Shown piece by piece: positions 39,555 through 48,831 of a DNA stretch of 64,000 bases (the first letter of the stretch is position 1; each line of letters begins with the position of its first letter). The stretch comes from Bacteroidota bacterium. Its GTDB lineage: Bacteria; Bacteroidota; Bacteroidia; Flavobacteriales; Schleiferiaceae. Position numbers and translations under genes: made by a program. The stretch covers positions 620,001-684,000 of the forward strand of contig JANSYJ010000001.1 in the NCBI GenBank assembly GCA_024742495.1, read 5' to 3'. The notes under the pieces were generated by a model, which had not been told where the DNA came from, made no database searches, and saw nothing but the letters and a program-made list of their open reading frames with translations.

Positions 39555-41327
39555 CTATCCGAACTCCATTAGTTTGCGGCGATATACGGAGAAAAGTTTA
39601 CTCTTACTCACAAAGCCAATGTATTTGCCATTCTCAACCACGGGCAAGTTCCAAGCTCCAGTAGATTGAAACTTTTTCATCACCTCATTCATATTCTCTT
39701 CATTGTTGATAAGGGCTGGAGGAATGCTCATGAGCTCAGAAACAAAGGTGTTTTCATAGCGCTCGTTTTCAAACATAATTCCTCTAAAATCGTCGAGGGT
39801 TAGCACCCCCACCAAGGACTCCTCTTCATCCAGCACGGGGAAAAGGTTGCGACGGGATTTACTAACCACCTTAACCAGTTCACCCAAATTCATATCTGGG
39901 CTAACCTTTTTAAAGTCATTCTCAATCACCTTCTTTAAATTAAGAAGGGTTAAAATAGCTTGATCTTTATTGTGGGTAATGAGGTCGCCGCGTTTTGCCA
40001 ATTGCATATTGTAGATGGAAAAGGGCATAAGATTTCTAGTAATCAAATACGAGATGGTAGAAACCGTCATTAGGGGAATAAAAAGATTGTAACCTTCGGT
40101 GATTTCGGCAATCATAAAAATCGCGGTAAGCGGGGCGTGCAGCACCCCTGCCATTAAGCCCGCCATTCCTACTAAAGCGAAATTGGTGGTGTTGATATCG
40201 CTAATGCCAAACTCGATAATGGTGAAGGCAAAAACGAAGCCCAAGGCACAGCCTACAAATAGGGAAGGAGCGAAAATTCCGCCTACCCCACCGGCGCCAA
40301 TTGTAAATACCGCCGCGAAAATTTTAAAGAGAACTAAGCCCAGTAATAAGGACATGATAACATAAGGACCTTCGAAGTTTTGAAAAATCACACTGTCTTT
40401 TACCACTGCAGTGAGGTCGCCATTTAGGAGATTATTTATCGTTTCAAAGCCCTCACCATAAAGTGGTGGAATGAGCCATATGCTTAAGCCTAGAGCCAGA
40501 CCACCAATTAGCAGCTTTCGCCAGCGACTTTCAATTTTGGTAAAAAACTCATCGAAATAGAAATAGATCTTGTTAAAGTAAACCGAAGTAAGGGCGGTAA
40601 AAACCCCTAAAAGTGCGTACCAGGGCAGATCATCTATTTTAAAAGGGTCGAGGGAGGTGTGACTTAAAAGGGTTTGATCACCTCCAATAAAGATGGAGGT
40701 AACCGCTCCCGACACGGAAGCTAATAAAAGGGGAACCAGTGAAGCCAGCGTAAGGTCGAGGCTAAAAATCTCAATGGTAAAAATAATGGCCGCGATGGGC
40801 GCATTAAAGATAGAGGCAATAGCACCCGCAGTGGCGCATCCGATCATTAAAATCCGTTGCCGGAAATTAAGATGCATCATGCGACCCAGGTTACTGCCAA
40901 TGGCAGAGCCCGTGCTCACAGTGGGGCCTTCCAGTCCAACCGATCCTCCAAAACCCACAGTAAAAGCGGAGGTAATAATGGAAGCATACGTTTTATAGGG
41001 CCTTAAAAAGCCACTTCGCCTTGAAATGGAAAAAAGCGTCGAGGGGATTCCTTCACCCACGGGCTTTTTAATCCACATTTTTACCAAGAGGGTTAAGCCA
41101 ATCCCGATAAGGGGAAAGGCGAAATAGTAAAGGCTGAAGTACTCGTTTAAAAAATCGGATTTGATAAACTCCTGCAGGTAGTGGGTGCTGTTTTTTAGAA
41201 CAACAGCCACCAAACCAGAAATAAGGCCCACCAAAACACTCAGAATAAGTACGAACCTATTTTGAGGGATATTTTTGGCACGCCAAAAAAGAAAACGCCC
41301 AAGCAGGCTTTGCGGCTTTTTCGGCAT
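39555..41327 (-). CDS. ClC family chloride channel/antiporter with CBS domains
   Basis: GSVGLEGPTVSTGSAIGSNLGR; GAGGVGGIFAPSLFVGC; C-terminal CBS pair. Confidence 0.95.
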   Translation of the reverse strand: MPKKPQSLLGRFLFWRAKNIPQNRFVLILSVLVGLISGLVAVVLKNSTHYLQEFIKSDFLNEYFSLYYFAFPLIGIGLTLLVKMWIKKPVGEGIPSTLFSISRRSGFLRPYKTYASIITSAFTVGFGGSVGLEGPTVSTGSAIGSNLGRMMHLNFRQRILMIGCATAGAIASIFNAPIAAIIFTIEIFSLDLTLASLVPLLLASVSGAVTSIFIGGDQTLLSHTSLDPFKIDDLPWYALLGVFTALTSVYFNKIYFYFDEFFTKIESRWRKLLIGGLALGLSIWLIPPLYGEGFETINNLLNGDLTAVVKDSVIFQNFEGPYVIMSLLLGLVLFKIFAAVFTIGAGGVGGIFAPSLFVGCALGFVFAFTIIEFGISDINTTNFALVGMAGLMAGVLHAPLTAIFMIAEITEGYNLFIPLMTVSTISYLITRNLMPFSIYNMQLAKRGDLITHNKDQAILTLLNLKKVIENDFKKVSPDMNLGELVKVVSKSRRNLFPVLDEEESLVGVLTLDDFRGIMFENERYENTFVSELMSIPPALINNEENMNEVMKKFQSTGAWNLPVVENGKYIGFVSKSKLFSVYRRKLMEFG

Positions 41328-41328
41328 T

Positions 41329-43086
41329 TTAAGCTTCTTGGCTGGGGCTAAGGTCTAGCCCTAGTTCTTCTAATTGATCGGCACTTACGGCCGAAGGACT
41401 GTTGATCATAAGGTCGCGACCGGCATTATTTTTTGGGAAGGCGATAAAATCTCGGATCGTTTCGGAACCTCCAAGCAGCGCCACTAATCGGTCAAAGCCA
41501 AAGGCAATACCACCATGCGGAGGTGCACCATATTCAAAGGCATCCATCAAGAAACCAAATTGAGCTTTCGCCTCTTCGTCGCTAAATCCGAGCACTTCAA
41601 ACATGCGACTTTGTACCTCGCGATTGTGAATACGGATGGAGCCTCCGCCAATCTCATTACCATTTAGTACCAAGTCATAAGCATTGGCTCGTACTTTTCC
41701 GGGATCAGAATCCAATAATGCCAGGTCTTCAGGTTTCGGTGATGTAAAGGGGTGATGCATGGCATGGAAACGATTGCTTTCTTCATCCCATTCTAAAAGT
41801 GGGAAGTCGAGAACCCAGAGTGGCGCATAGTTATCGGCCTTTCTAAAACCTAATTCTTCCGCCATATAAAGGCGCAACTCACTCATGGCCTTGCGACAAA
41901 GATTTTTTTCTCCCGCCAAAATGAGAATAAGGTCTCCGGGCTTACTTTCTAATTTTTGATGCCAGTCTACTTGAGCCGCTTCATCAAAAAACTTGTCTAC
42001 CGAAGATTTATAAGTACCGTCCTCATTATATTTTGAATAGATCAATCCATTCATGCCAATCTGTGGACGTTTTACCCATTTGGCAAGGGCATCCAATTGC
42101 TTGCGGCTATAGGATGCAGCTTGAGGAACTGAAATTGCCAAAACTAGCTCCGCATCATCAAATACCTTGAAGCCTTTATGCTGAACCATGGCGTTTATCT
42201 CATTCAATTCCATCCCGAATCGAATATCGGGTTTATCGTTTCCAAAGCGACGCATTGCCTCAGCATAAGTTATTCTTGGAACTTCTTGAATATCCACTCC
42301 TTTAACTTCTTTTAGCAAGTGGCGGATTAAACCTTCAAACTGCTGTAATATGTCTTCTTGCTCCACAAAGGCCATTTCGCAGTCGATTTGAGTAAACTCA
42401 GGCTGACGGTCGGCTCTTAAATCTTCATCGCGAAAGCAACGCACAATTTGATAATAGCGATCATAACCCGAAACCATTAACAATTGCTTAAAGGTTTGTG
42501 GCGATTGAGGAAGGGCATAAAACTGCCCAGTATTCATCCGGGAAGGAACCACAAAATCCCTGGCTCCCTCGGGCGTGGATTTGATAAGGTATGGAGTCTC
42601 AATTTCTAAGAAGTCCTCTTGATTTAAAAACCCTCTAACCGCCTGCGCCACTTGATGACGAAGTTTGATATTGGCTTGTACGGGCTCTCTTCTTAAATCT
42701 AGGTAGCGATATTTCATGCGCAACTCTTCACCACCATCGGTATCGTTTTCAATGGTAAAGGGAGGCGTTTTGGAGGCATTAAGAATTTCAATTTCCGAAA
42801 CTTTAACCTCAATCTCCCCAGTGGGCATTTGAAGGTTTTTACTTTCTCTTTCCAATACCTCACCGCTCACACGAATTACAAATTCACGTCCGGTTTTACG
42901 TGCTTTTTCAAGTAGTTCCTTGTCCCAGCCATCATTAAATGCAAGCTGAGTTATTCCATAACGATCTCTTAAGTCGATGAAAGTCATTCCACCCAAGTTT
43001 CGCACACGTTGCACCCAACCGCTTAGCTTAACTTTTTCTGCAATGTTTGAGGCGTTTAAAGCCCCGCAATTATGAGATCGATACAT
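41329..43086 (-). CDS. aspS: Aspartate--tRNA ligase
   Basis: [44 protein letters not shown]; class II motifs [35 protein letters not shown]. Start trimmed using the -7 box at 43105-43112. Confidence 0.97.
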   Translation of the reverse strand: MYRSHNCGALNASNIAEKVKLSGWVQRVRNLGGMTFIDLRDRYGITQLAFNDGWDKELLEKARKTGREFVIRVSGEVLERESKNLQMPTGEIEVKVSEIEILNASKTPPFTIENDTDGGEELRMKYRYLDLRREPVQANIKLRHQVAQAVRGFLNQEDFLEIETPYLIKSTPEGARDFVVPSRMNTGQFYALPQSPQTFKQLLMVSGYDRYYQIVRCFRDEDLRADRQPEFTQIDCEMAFVEQEDILQQFEGLIRHLLKEVKGVDIQEVPRITYAEAMRRFGNDKPDIRFGMELNEINAMVQHKGFKVFDDAELVLAISVPQAASYSRKQLDALAKWVKRPQIGMNGLIYSKYNEDGTYKSSVDKFFDEAAQVDWHQKLESKPGDLILILAGEKNLCRKAMSELRLYMAEELGFRKADNYAPLWVLDFPLLEWDEESNRFHAMHHPFTSPKPEDLALLDSDPGKVRANAYDLVLNGNEIGGGSIRIHNREVQSRMFEVLGFSDEEAKAQFGFLMDAFEYGAPPHGGIAFGFDRLVALLGGSETIRDFIAFPKNNAGRDLMINSPSAVSADQLEELGLDLSPSQEA

Positions 43087-43104
43087 TATCTTGAATTTTG
43101 GCTG

Positions 43105-43112
43105 CAAAACTA
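43105..43112 (-). promoter_or_regulatory. Predicted -7 box (TAGTTTTG) of aspS
   Basis: CAAAACTA on +, 19 nt upstream of the Met at 43086. Confidence 0.45.
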
Positions 43113-43156
43113 CAATATCGCTGGGGCATGCCTATTTTTGAAAGCTAAAATCTACT

Positions 43157-43603
43157 ATGATCGAACCATTTGATGACAGCTATTTTATGCGCAAGGCCCT
43201 AGAGGAGGCCCAACAAGCCTTTGAGGAAGATGAGATTCCGGTTGGTGCGGTAGTCGTGAGCAATGGAAAAATTATTGGCAGAGGTCATAATATGACGGAA
43301 AGGCTCAATGATGTAACCGCCCATGCGGAAATGCTTGCGATAACGGCCGCGGCCAATTACCTAGGCGGTAAATATCTTAGAGATTGTACGCTCTATGTTA
43401 GCCTGGAGCCTTGCAGCATGTGTGCGGGAGCATTATTCTGGACACAAATCTCCAAAGTTGTTTATGGTGCTCCTGATGAAAAGAGGGGCTTTAAAACTTT
43501 TGGCAGTCGATTACACCCTAAAACCCAACTTATTGAGGGTGTTTTACGTGATGAAAGCACAAGCCTATTGCAAGCGTTTTTTCGCTCTAAACGCAAGAAA
43601 TGA
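43157..43603 (+). CDS. tadA: tRNA-specific adenosine deaminase-like nucleoside deaminase
   Basis: NDVTAHAEMLAI and SLEPCSMCAGA zinc motifs. Confidence 0.9.
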   Translation: MIEPFDDSYFMRKALEEAQQAFEEDEIPVGAVVVSNGKIIGRGHNMTERLNDVTAHAEMLAITAAANYLGGKYLRDCTLYVSLEPCSMCAGALFWTQISKVVYGAPDEKRGFKTFGSRLHPKTQLIEGVLRDESTSLLQAFFRSKRKK

Positions 43604-43680
43604 TATAGGCTTGATCTGGGCGTAAACTATTGTCTGGATTTTTGCGTATATAGTTTAGATTTATTTTAATTTTTTTCCTG

Positions 43681-44163
43681 ATGGTCATCACAAATTTGCA
43701 AATTCGAAAATCGCTACAGCTTGCACCCCTAGCTTTATTGGTGCTCGTAATCGTAGATCTTGTCCTTTATTTTATTCCCGGGTTTTTGGGAGACCTTAAA
43801 GTGAATGGCTATTTAACAAGCGCTGTTCTTTTAAGTATAGTTGCTTTTTACGCTTATGTGGGATACCCTATGTTTTCCATGAATTTAAAAAAGGATAAGA
43901 TAACCTTCAGATCTCATTTAGCCCTAAGCACCCTTTTTGGTAAAAAATTAGTGGTTCCCAGAAGAAATATTTCGGGTTTACACATGGACTATAGTGGCTT
44001 TCGCGATAAGCTAGTGGTTACATATGTGAACCGCTATGGCAAGGAAGTGGAAAAAGCCTTTTCAATTAGCATCCTTAGTGATCGCAAAAAGAAAATGCTT
44101 CAGCAAGCGGTGAAAGACTTTAACCGTGATCAAACGGCACAAAGCCTCCACCTATTTATTTAA
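43681..44163 (+). CDS. Conserved membrane protein, PH-like C-terminal domain, function unknown
   Basis: Two TM helices then KDKITFRSHLALSTLFGKKLVVPRRNISGL. Confidence 0.55.
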   Translation: MVITNLQIRKSLQLAPLALLVLVIVDLVLYFIPGFLGDLKVNGYLTSAVLLSIVAFYAYVGYPMFSMNLKKDKITFRSHLALSTLFGKKLVVPRRNISGLHMDYSGFRDKLVVTYVNRYGKEVEKAFSISILSDRKKKMLQQAVKDFNRDQTAQSLHLFI

Positions 44164-44186
44164 TTGATAGACAATAGCTATATAAG

Positions 44187-44216
44187 GCCCTGAGTGTTCC
44201 GCTTAGGGCTTTTTTA
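44187..44216 (+). terminator. Intrinsic terminator
   Basis: GCCCTGAG-tgttccg-CTTAGGGC then T run. Confidence 0.75.
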
Positions 44217-44221
44217 GTTTG

Positions 44222-44229
44222 TAATTTTG
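44222..44229 (+). promoter_or_regulatory. Predicted -7 box TAATTTTG of the bacilliredoxin gene
   Basis: TAnnTTTG 26 nt upstream of ATG 44256. Confidence 0.45.
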
Positions 44230-44255
44230 CCTTTCCTAAATAAAACAATACTAGT

Positions 44256-44666
44256 ATGTATCCAGAAGATATCGTAGCACCAATGCGCAGTGATCTCACC
44301 CAAGTTGGAGTGATTGAAACCCGCACTCCTGAGGAGGTAAATCAAAATATAAAGGCCGAAGGAACCACCTTAGTGGTAATTAACTCGGTTTGTGGTTGTG
44401 CAGCAGCCAATGCCAGACCAGCGGTTAAAATGGCCTCCGAGCATAGCAAGAAGCCTAGTCGCATGATTACTGCCTTTGCCGGAAATGATGTGGAAGCGGT
44501 TAAAACTGCCCGTGATCTAATGGCACCATTCCCTCCATCTTCACCAAGCATCGCGCTTTTTAAGGATGGGAAATTGGTTCATATGATTGAAAGACATCAC
44601 ATTGAAGGCCGTCAAGCAGAAATGATTGCCGCTAACCTTACTGCCGCTTTCGACGAGTTTTGTTAG
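44256..44666 (+). CDS. BrxA/BrxB family bacilliredoxin
   Basis: MYPEDIVAPMRSDLTQVGV; VVINSVCGCAAANARPA (CGC motif). Confidence 0.93.
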   Translation: MYPEDIVAPMRSDLTQVGVIETRTPEEVNQNIKAEGTTLVVINSVCGCAAANARPAVKMASEHSKKPSRMITAFAGNDVEAVKTARDLMAPFPPSSPSIALFKDGKLVHMIERHHIEGRQAEMIAANLTAAFDEFC

Positions 44667-44684
44667 TCATTATCCTATTTAATT

Positions 44685-44714
44685 AAAGCCACTCTGAAAA
44701 GGGTGGCTTTTTTT
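44685..44714 (+). terminator. Intrinsic terminator
   Basis: AAAGCCAC-N10-GTGGCTTT then T run. Confidence 0.8.
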
Positions 44715-44791
44715 ATTCCTGGGCCGTATTCAGTTTTGAAATTTAATTAGCCCAAAAATGAACACCGTCCTAGGTGTAGGGTTTTGATAGT

Positions 44792-46339
44792 ATGCAGAGA
44801 AGCGACAAAATAAAAGGCCTACTCCATGATTTAGGAAAAGGCCTCTATGAGAGAGATGAAGTATTAAAGCTTGCACTTCTTGCGGCGGTGGCCGGGGAAA
44901 GCCTCTTTTTATTAGGTCCTCCTGGAGTTGGAAAAAGTATGGTGGCCAGGCGTTTAAAATATGCCTTTAAGGATGCGCGCTCTTTTGAATATTTAATGAC
45001 GCGTTTCTCTACTCCGGAAGAGGTTTTTGGCCCCATTTCTATTCAGAAGCTAAAAGAAGAAGACCTTTATGAAAGGAAAACAGAGCAATATATGCCAGGC
45101 GCAAATATTGTATTCCTGGATGAAATTTGGAAAGCGAGCTCTTCCATCCAAAATGCCTTACTAACCATTATTAACGAGAAAGTTTATCGCAATGGGGAGC
45201 AAGAAATTAAAGTCGATTTAAAGGGTTTAATTACCGCAAGTAATGAGCTACCACCTGAAGGCGAAAACTTTGGGCCTTTATACGATCGTTTACTGCTGCG
45301 CTATCATCTTGGTGAGATCAAAGGGAATAAGGATTTCCTGGATATGATAACCAGCACCGAAAAGGTGTACGAGGATACAGTTGAAGATGCGCATAAGATT
45401 AGTAATGCCGACTTGGAGCTTTGGCATGATCAAATTGATGCGGTTAAAGTTGAAGAGGAGGTGCTTAGCGTGATTCAGATAATTCGCGAAAAACTATTGG
45501 AGTTTAATCAGAAACAAGAAGACCCATCTTTACAAATAAAGGTCTTTGATCGGCGCTGGAAGAAGGTGATAAGATTGCTGAGGACTTCCGCTTTCCTAAA
45601 TGAACGCGAGAAGGTGGATTTGATGGATTGTTTTTTAATGAGTCATGCCCTCTGGAATCAGCCATCACAAATTGCCGTGGTGCAAGAAATTATCGCAGAA
45701 ACCATCCGAAAGCACGGTTACAGTGTGGCCATTGGCTTGGGAATGCTAAGAAGGGAAATTAGAGAGTTTCAAGAAGAGGTAGAACAGGAGGTTCGCGTGC
45801 GTTTCGCAAAAAGCGAAGAGGTCCTCCGCCCAGTGGAGGAGCAGTATTACGAGATTCTCAAGAATGGCGAACCCTTTGCGGGGAAGTATTTACAAGTGAA
45901 GGATTATAACCGACTTCAGAACTCGGATGTACCCGTTTTAAACCTCTACGATGACGATTTTAAATTGGTTTCACGCTTGGCAGCTGAAAGCAGTGATGCC
46001 GAGTTTCAAGTTCGATTGAAACACAATTCCCAATTTCATCAGCTCAAGCTAAAAACCTACCAAAAAGAACGTTTTGAGTATCACTATAAAGCTCCTCATC
46101 CCCTGGTGCGAAGTTTTTGGGAAGAGCGCTACGCCAAGCTAGAGGAATACCTCGAAAAGCAAAATCTTAGACTTCAGTCGGAACAACCATTAGAGTTGTT
46201 AAAAGGCAAAGAACACCTTTTTATTGATGCATCTCTATTTGACATTGTAGAAGCAAATCATAGAGAAGTAAAAGAGGAATTAGACGCACTTCAATTAAAA
46301 TTGGAGAAGACCCAACACCTTTACGATCGTAAGAATTAG
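44792..46339 (+). CDS. RavA-like MoxR family AAA ATPase
   Basis: LFLLGPPGVGKSMVARRLKYAFKDARSFEYLMTRFSTPEEVFGPISIQKLKEED; IVFLDEIWKASSSIQNALLTIINEK. Confidence 0.9.
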   Translation: MQRSDKIKGLLHDLGKGLYERDEVLKLALLAAVAGESLFLLGPPGVGKSMVARRLKYAFKDARSFEYLMTRFSTPEEVFGPISIQKLKEEDLYERKTEQYMPGANIVFLDEIWKASSSIQNALLTIINEKVYRNGEQEIKVDLKGLITASNELPPEGENFGPLYDRLLLRYHLGEIKGNKDFLDMITSTEKVYEDTVEDAHKISNADLELWHDQIDAVKVEEEVLSVIQIIREKLLEFNQKQEDPSLQIKVFDRRWKKVIRLLRTSAFLNEREKVDLMDCFLMSHALWNQPSQIAVVQEIIAETIRKHGYSVAIGLGMLRREIREFQEEVEQEVRVRFAKSEEVLRPVEEQYYEILKNGEPFAGKYLQVKDYNRLQNSDVPVLNLYDDDFKLVSRLAAESSDAEFQVRLKHNSQFHQLKLKTYQKERFEYHYKAPHPLVRSFWEERYAKLEEYLEKQNLRLQSEQPLELLKGKEHLFIDASLFDIVEANHREVKEELDALQLKLEKTQHLYDRKN

Positions 46340-46407
46340 CAAAATTTCAATTAATAGAAGCAACGCAAAAAGGATATCATCGTCTGAATAAATAGACCTA
46401 CATTTTT

Positions 46408-46421
46408 CTTTCTGCAGAAAG
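46408..46421. promoter_or_regulatory. 14-bp perfect palindrome CTTTCTGCAGAAAG in the plug-VWA gene leader
   Basis: Read directly; immediately downstream of the -7-like TACATTTT. Confidence 0.4.
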
Positions 46422-46467
46422 GAGTGCCATTGGAGAGACCAATGGATAAGAACCAAAATTTACCACT

Positions 46468-48594
46468 ATGAAGCGGTACACTCCTTTATTTGTTTTAATC
46501 AGCATTTTTATAAGTTTTTCGGCATTTGCCCAGCTAAGGCCTGGCTCCTTGCGCGGCATTATTAGCGATGCGGCAGACGGAGAAGCCATAGCCTTTGCAA
46601 CAGTAGTTGTAAAGCAAGACTCAACTACGATTATTGCTGGAGCCTATTCGGATTATGACGGAATTTATAGGATAAATCCAATAGAACCCGGAACTTATAC
46701 CGTTGAGATTAAATACATTGGCTATGCCACGACTACTATAAAAGAGGTAAACATTGGTCCCAATACGCCCACTTTGCTTAATGTTAAAATGCAGGCGGAA
46801 AATGAAACCTTGCAGGAGGTGGTTATCACGCGTAAAGCACCTTTAATTGAAAAGAGTCGCAGTTCAAAAATCACCACCGCCAAAGACATTCAGAATATGG
46901 CGGTGCGCGATATTTCCTCGATTGCCTCACCGGCCGCGGGAGTAACACAAGATGCCAATGGCCTCACCTCTATACGAGGCTCCCGTAGTGAGGGAACAGT
47001 GTATTTTATTGATGGTGTAAAGGTGCGCGGAAGGGTGAACATTCCTCAAGCTGCTCTTGCTGAAAAGCAAGTTATAACAGGTGGTACACCGGCACAGTAT
47101 GAATCGAAATCGGATGTTCCAAAGCAAGAATCAAAGGCTGAAGAACCGATGCAGATTTTTTATGAAAGAGCTCCGGCACAGCAATTTTCGGGGGAATATT
47201 ATAAAAGCATCCCAGAGAACGAATTCCTAGGCGTTTATTCAAGCCCACTTTCAACTTTTGGTGCAGATGTGGATGTGGCTTCCTATGCCAATGTCCGTCG
47301 AATGCTAAAGTCTGGCGCTTTGCCTCATCCCGATGCAGTGCGCCTGGAAGAGTTTATCAATTACTTCACTTACGATTATCCCGAACCAGATGGAGCGTCG
47401 CCATTTTCGGTTACGGTAGACCAAAGAACTTGCGATTGGAATAAGGCCCATCGCCTGCTGCGAATAGGACTGAAAACCGAAAGCATTAAAACCGAGGATT
47501 TACCAGCTAGCAATTTGGTGTTTTTAATAGATGTAAGTGGAAGCATGTCTTACGAGAACAAGCTGCCCTTATTGCAAAGTGCCATGCGAATAATGGTAAA
47601 AAATTTAAAGCCCGAAGACCGCGTAGCCATAGTGGTTTATGCCTCCTCAACCGGTTTGGTTTTAGAATCTACGCCTGCCAGCAATAGCAATGAAATTTTA
47701 AAGGCTATTAACAACTTAAATGCCGGAGGTTCTACCGCGGGTGGTGCTGGAATTAAACTGGCCTATAAAGTGGCTCGTCAAAATTTTAACCCAGACCACA
47801 ACAACCGGGTAATCCTCGCTACCGACGGTGATTTTAATGTAGGTGTTTCTTCCGATGAAGGCTTGATAAAGCTAATTGAGGAAGAACGAGAGAGCGGGGT
47901 TTTCTTAAGTGTCCTTGGCTTTGGAACCGGTAACTATCAAGATTCAAAAATGGAGCAGTTGGCCGATCACGGAAATGGAAATTACGCTTATATCGATGGC
48001 CTTATGGAGGCGCGAAAGGTATTGGCCGAGGAGATGGGTGCCAATTTGCACGTGGTTGCCAAGGATACGAAGTTTCAAGTAGAATTTAATCCAAGGAAAG
48101 TGGCGGCCTACCGTTTGCTGGGCTATGAAAACCGAATGCTTGAGGCAGAGGATTTTGATGATGATTTAAAGGACGCAGGTGATATTGGCGCCGGGCATAC
48201 CGTAACTGCGGTTTATGAGTTGATCATGCGAAACCCAGAAGAGGCAGACAGCACTTGGTCTAAGGAGCAAAAACTGCGCTACCAAGAAGATGCGCTCAAG
48301 GATCAAGCTTTTGGCGATGAGTTAGCCTTATTAAAACTGCGCTACAAAGAACCTCAAGCTAAAAAGAGCAAACTAATGCTCTTACCTATTACAGAGTCGG
48401 AAAGTGTTAATCCTGATTTCGCCTTTCTCTCGGCGGTGCTCCAGTACGGCTTGCTTTTACGCCAAAGTGAATACGCGGCTAATAGCAGCCTGGAGTCGGC
48501 CATTGACCTAGCAGAGCGGCATCTGGGTAAGGACCCGCATGGCTACCGCCGGGAGTTTGTTAAGCTGTGCAAATTAGCTCAAGATCTAAATTAG
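46468..48594 (+). CDS. CarboxypepD_reg + TonB-plug-like + YfbK-type VWA fusion protein
   Basis: RGIISDAADGEAIAFATVVV...; TSIRGSRSEGTVYFIDGVKVRG plug motif; LVFLIDVSGSMSYENKLPLLQSAM VWA MIDAS; C-terminal YfbK-like region. Confidence 0.85.
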   Translation: MKRYTPLFVLISIFISFSAFAQLRPGSLRGIISDAADGEAIAFATVVVKQDSTTIIAGAYSDYDGIYRINPIEPGTYTVEIKYIGYATTTIKEVNIGPNTPTLLNVKMQAENETLQEVVITRKAPLIEKSRSSKITTAKDIQNMAVRDISSIASPAAGVTQDANGLTSIRGSRSEGTVYFIDGVKVRGRVNIPQAALAEKQVITGGTPAQYESKSDVPKQESKAEEPMQIFYERAPAQQFSGEYYKSIPENEFLGVYSSPLSTFGADVDVASYANVRRMLKSGALPHPDAVRLEEFINYFTYDYPEPDGASPFSVTVDQRTCDWNKAHRLLRIGLKTESIKTEDLPASNLVFLIDVSGSMSYENKLPLLQSAMRIMVKNLKPEDRVAIVVYASSTGLVLESTPASNSNEILKAINNLNAGGSTAGGAGIKLAYKVARQNFNPDHNNRVILATDGDFNVGVSSDEGLIKLIEEERESGVFLSVLGFGTGNYQDSKMEQLADHGNGNYAYIDGLMEARKVLAEEMGANLHVVAKDTKFQVEFNPRKVAAYRLLGYENRMLEAEDFDDDLKDAGDIGAGHTVTAVYELIMRNPEEADSTWSKEQKLRYQEDALKDQAFGDELALLKLRYKEPQAKKSKLMLLPITESESVNPDFAFLSAVLQYGLLLRQSEYAANSSLESAIDLAERHLGKDPHGYRREFVKLCKLAQDLN

Positions 48595-48602
48595 AGCAGG
48601 GC

Positions 48603-48630
48603 AAGGGGCATCATTTGGGTGCCCTTTTTT
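48603..48630 (+). terminator. Intrinsic terminator of the plug-VWA gene
   Basis: AAGGGGCA-N9-TGCCCTTTTTTT. Confidence 0.75.
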
Positions 48631-48772
48631 TGTGGTTAAAAAATGCATTTCAAGCACAGAAAAAGGTATTTCATGAAAAGTTTACAGGATTTTCCCCCTT
48701 TCTAATGTCAAGGGCTTGGTCAACCTTTAGAATTTGACGTTTTTTGTAGGGTTCAAAGTGTGAGACTATTGA

Positions 48773-48791
48773 TGATAGAAGTTGTCTATCA
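48773..48791. promoter_or_regulatory. Inverted repeat TGATAGA-N5-TCTATCA next to the -7-like TATTTTG
   Basis: 7-bp perfect arms read directly. Confidence 0.4.
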
Positions 48792-48831
48792 CCTATTTTG
48801 TTTACCTTTAACCCATTAACCCCCTTTGGTC

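Noticed and set aside
39555-43107. + strand ORFs of 88-101 aa inside the ClC region
   Set aside because: Antisense shadows with biased composition; ClC coding strand is unambiguous.
44757-44785. Short inverted repeat ACACC...GGTGT upstream of the RavA-like gene
   Set aside because: Only 5-bp arms with no clear promoter relation; within chance expectation.
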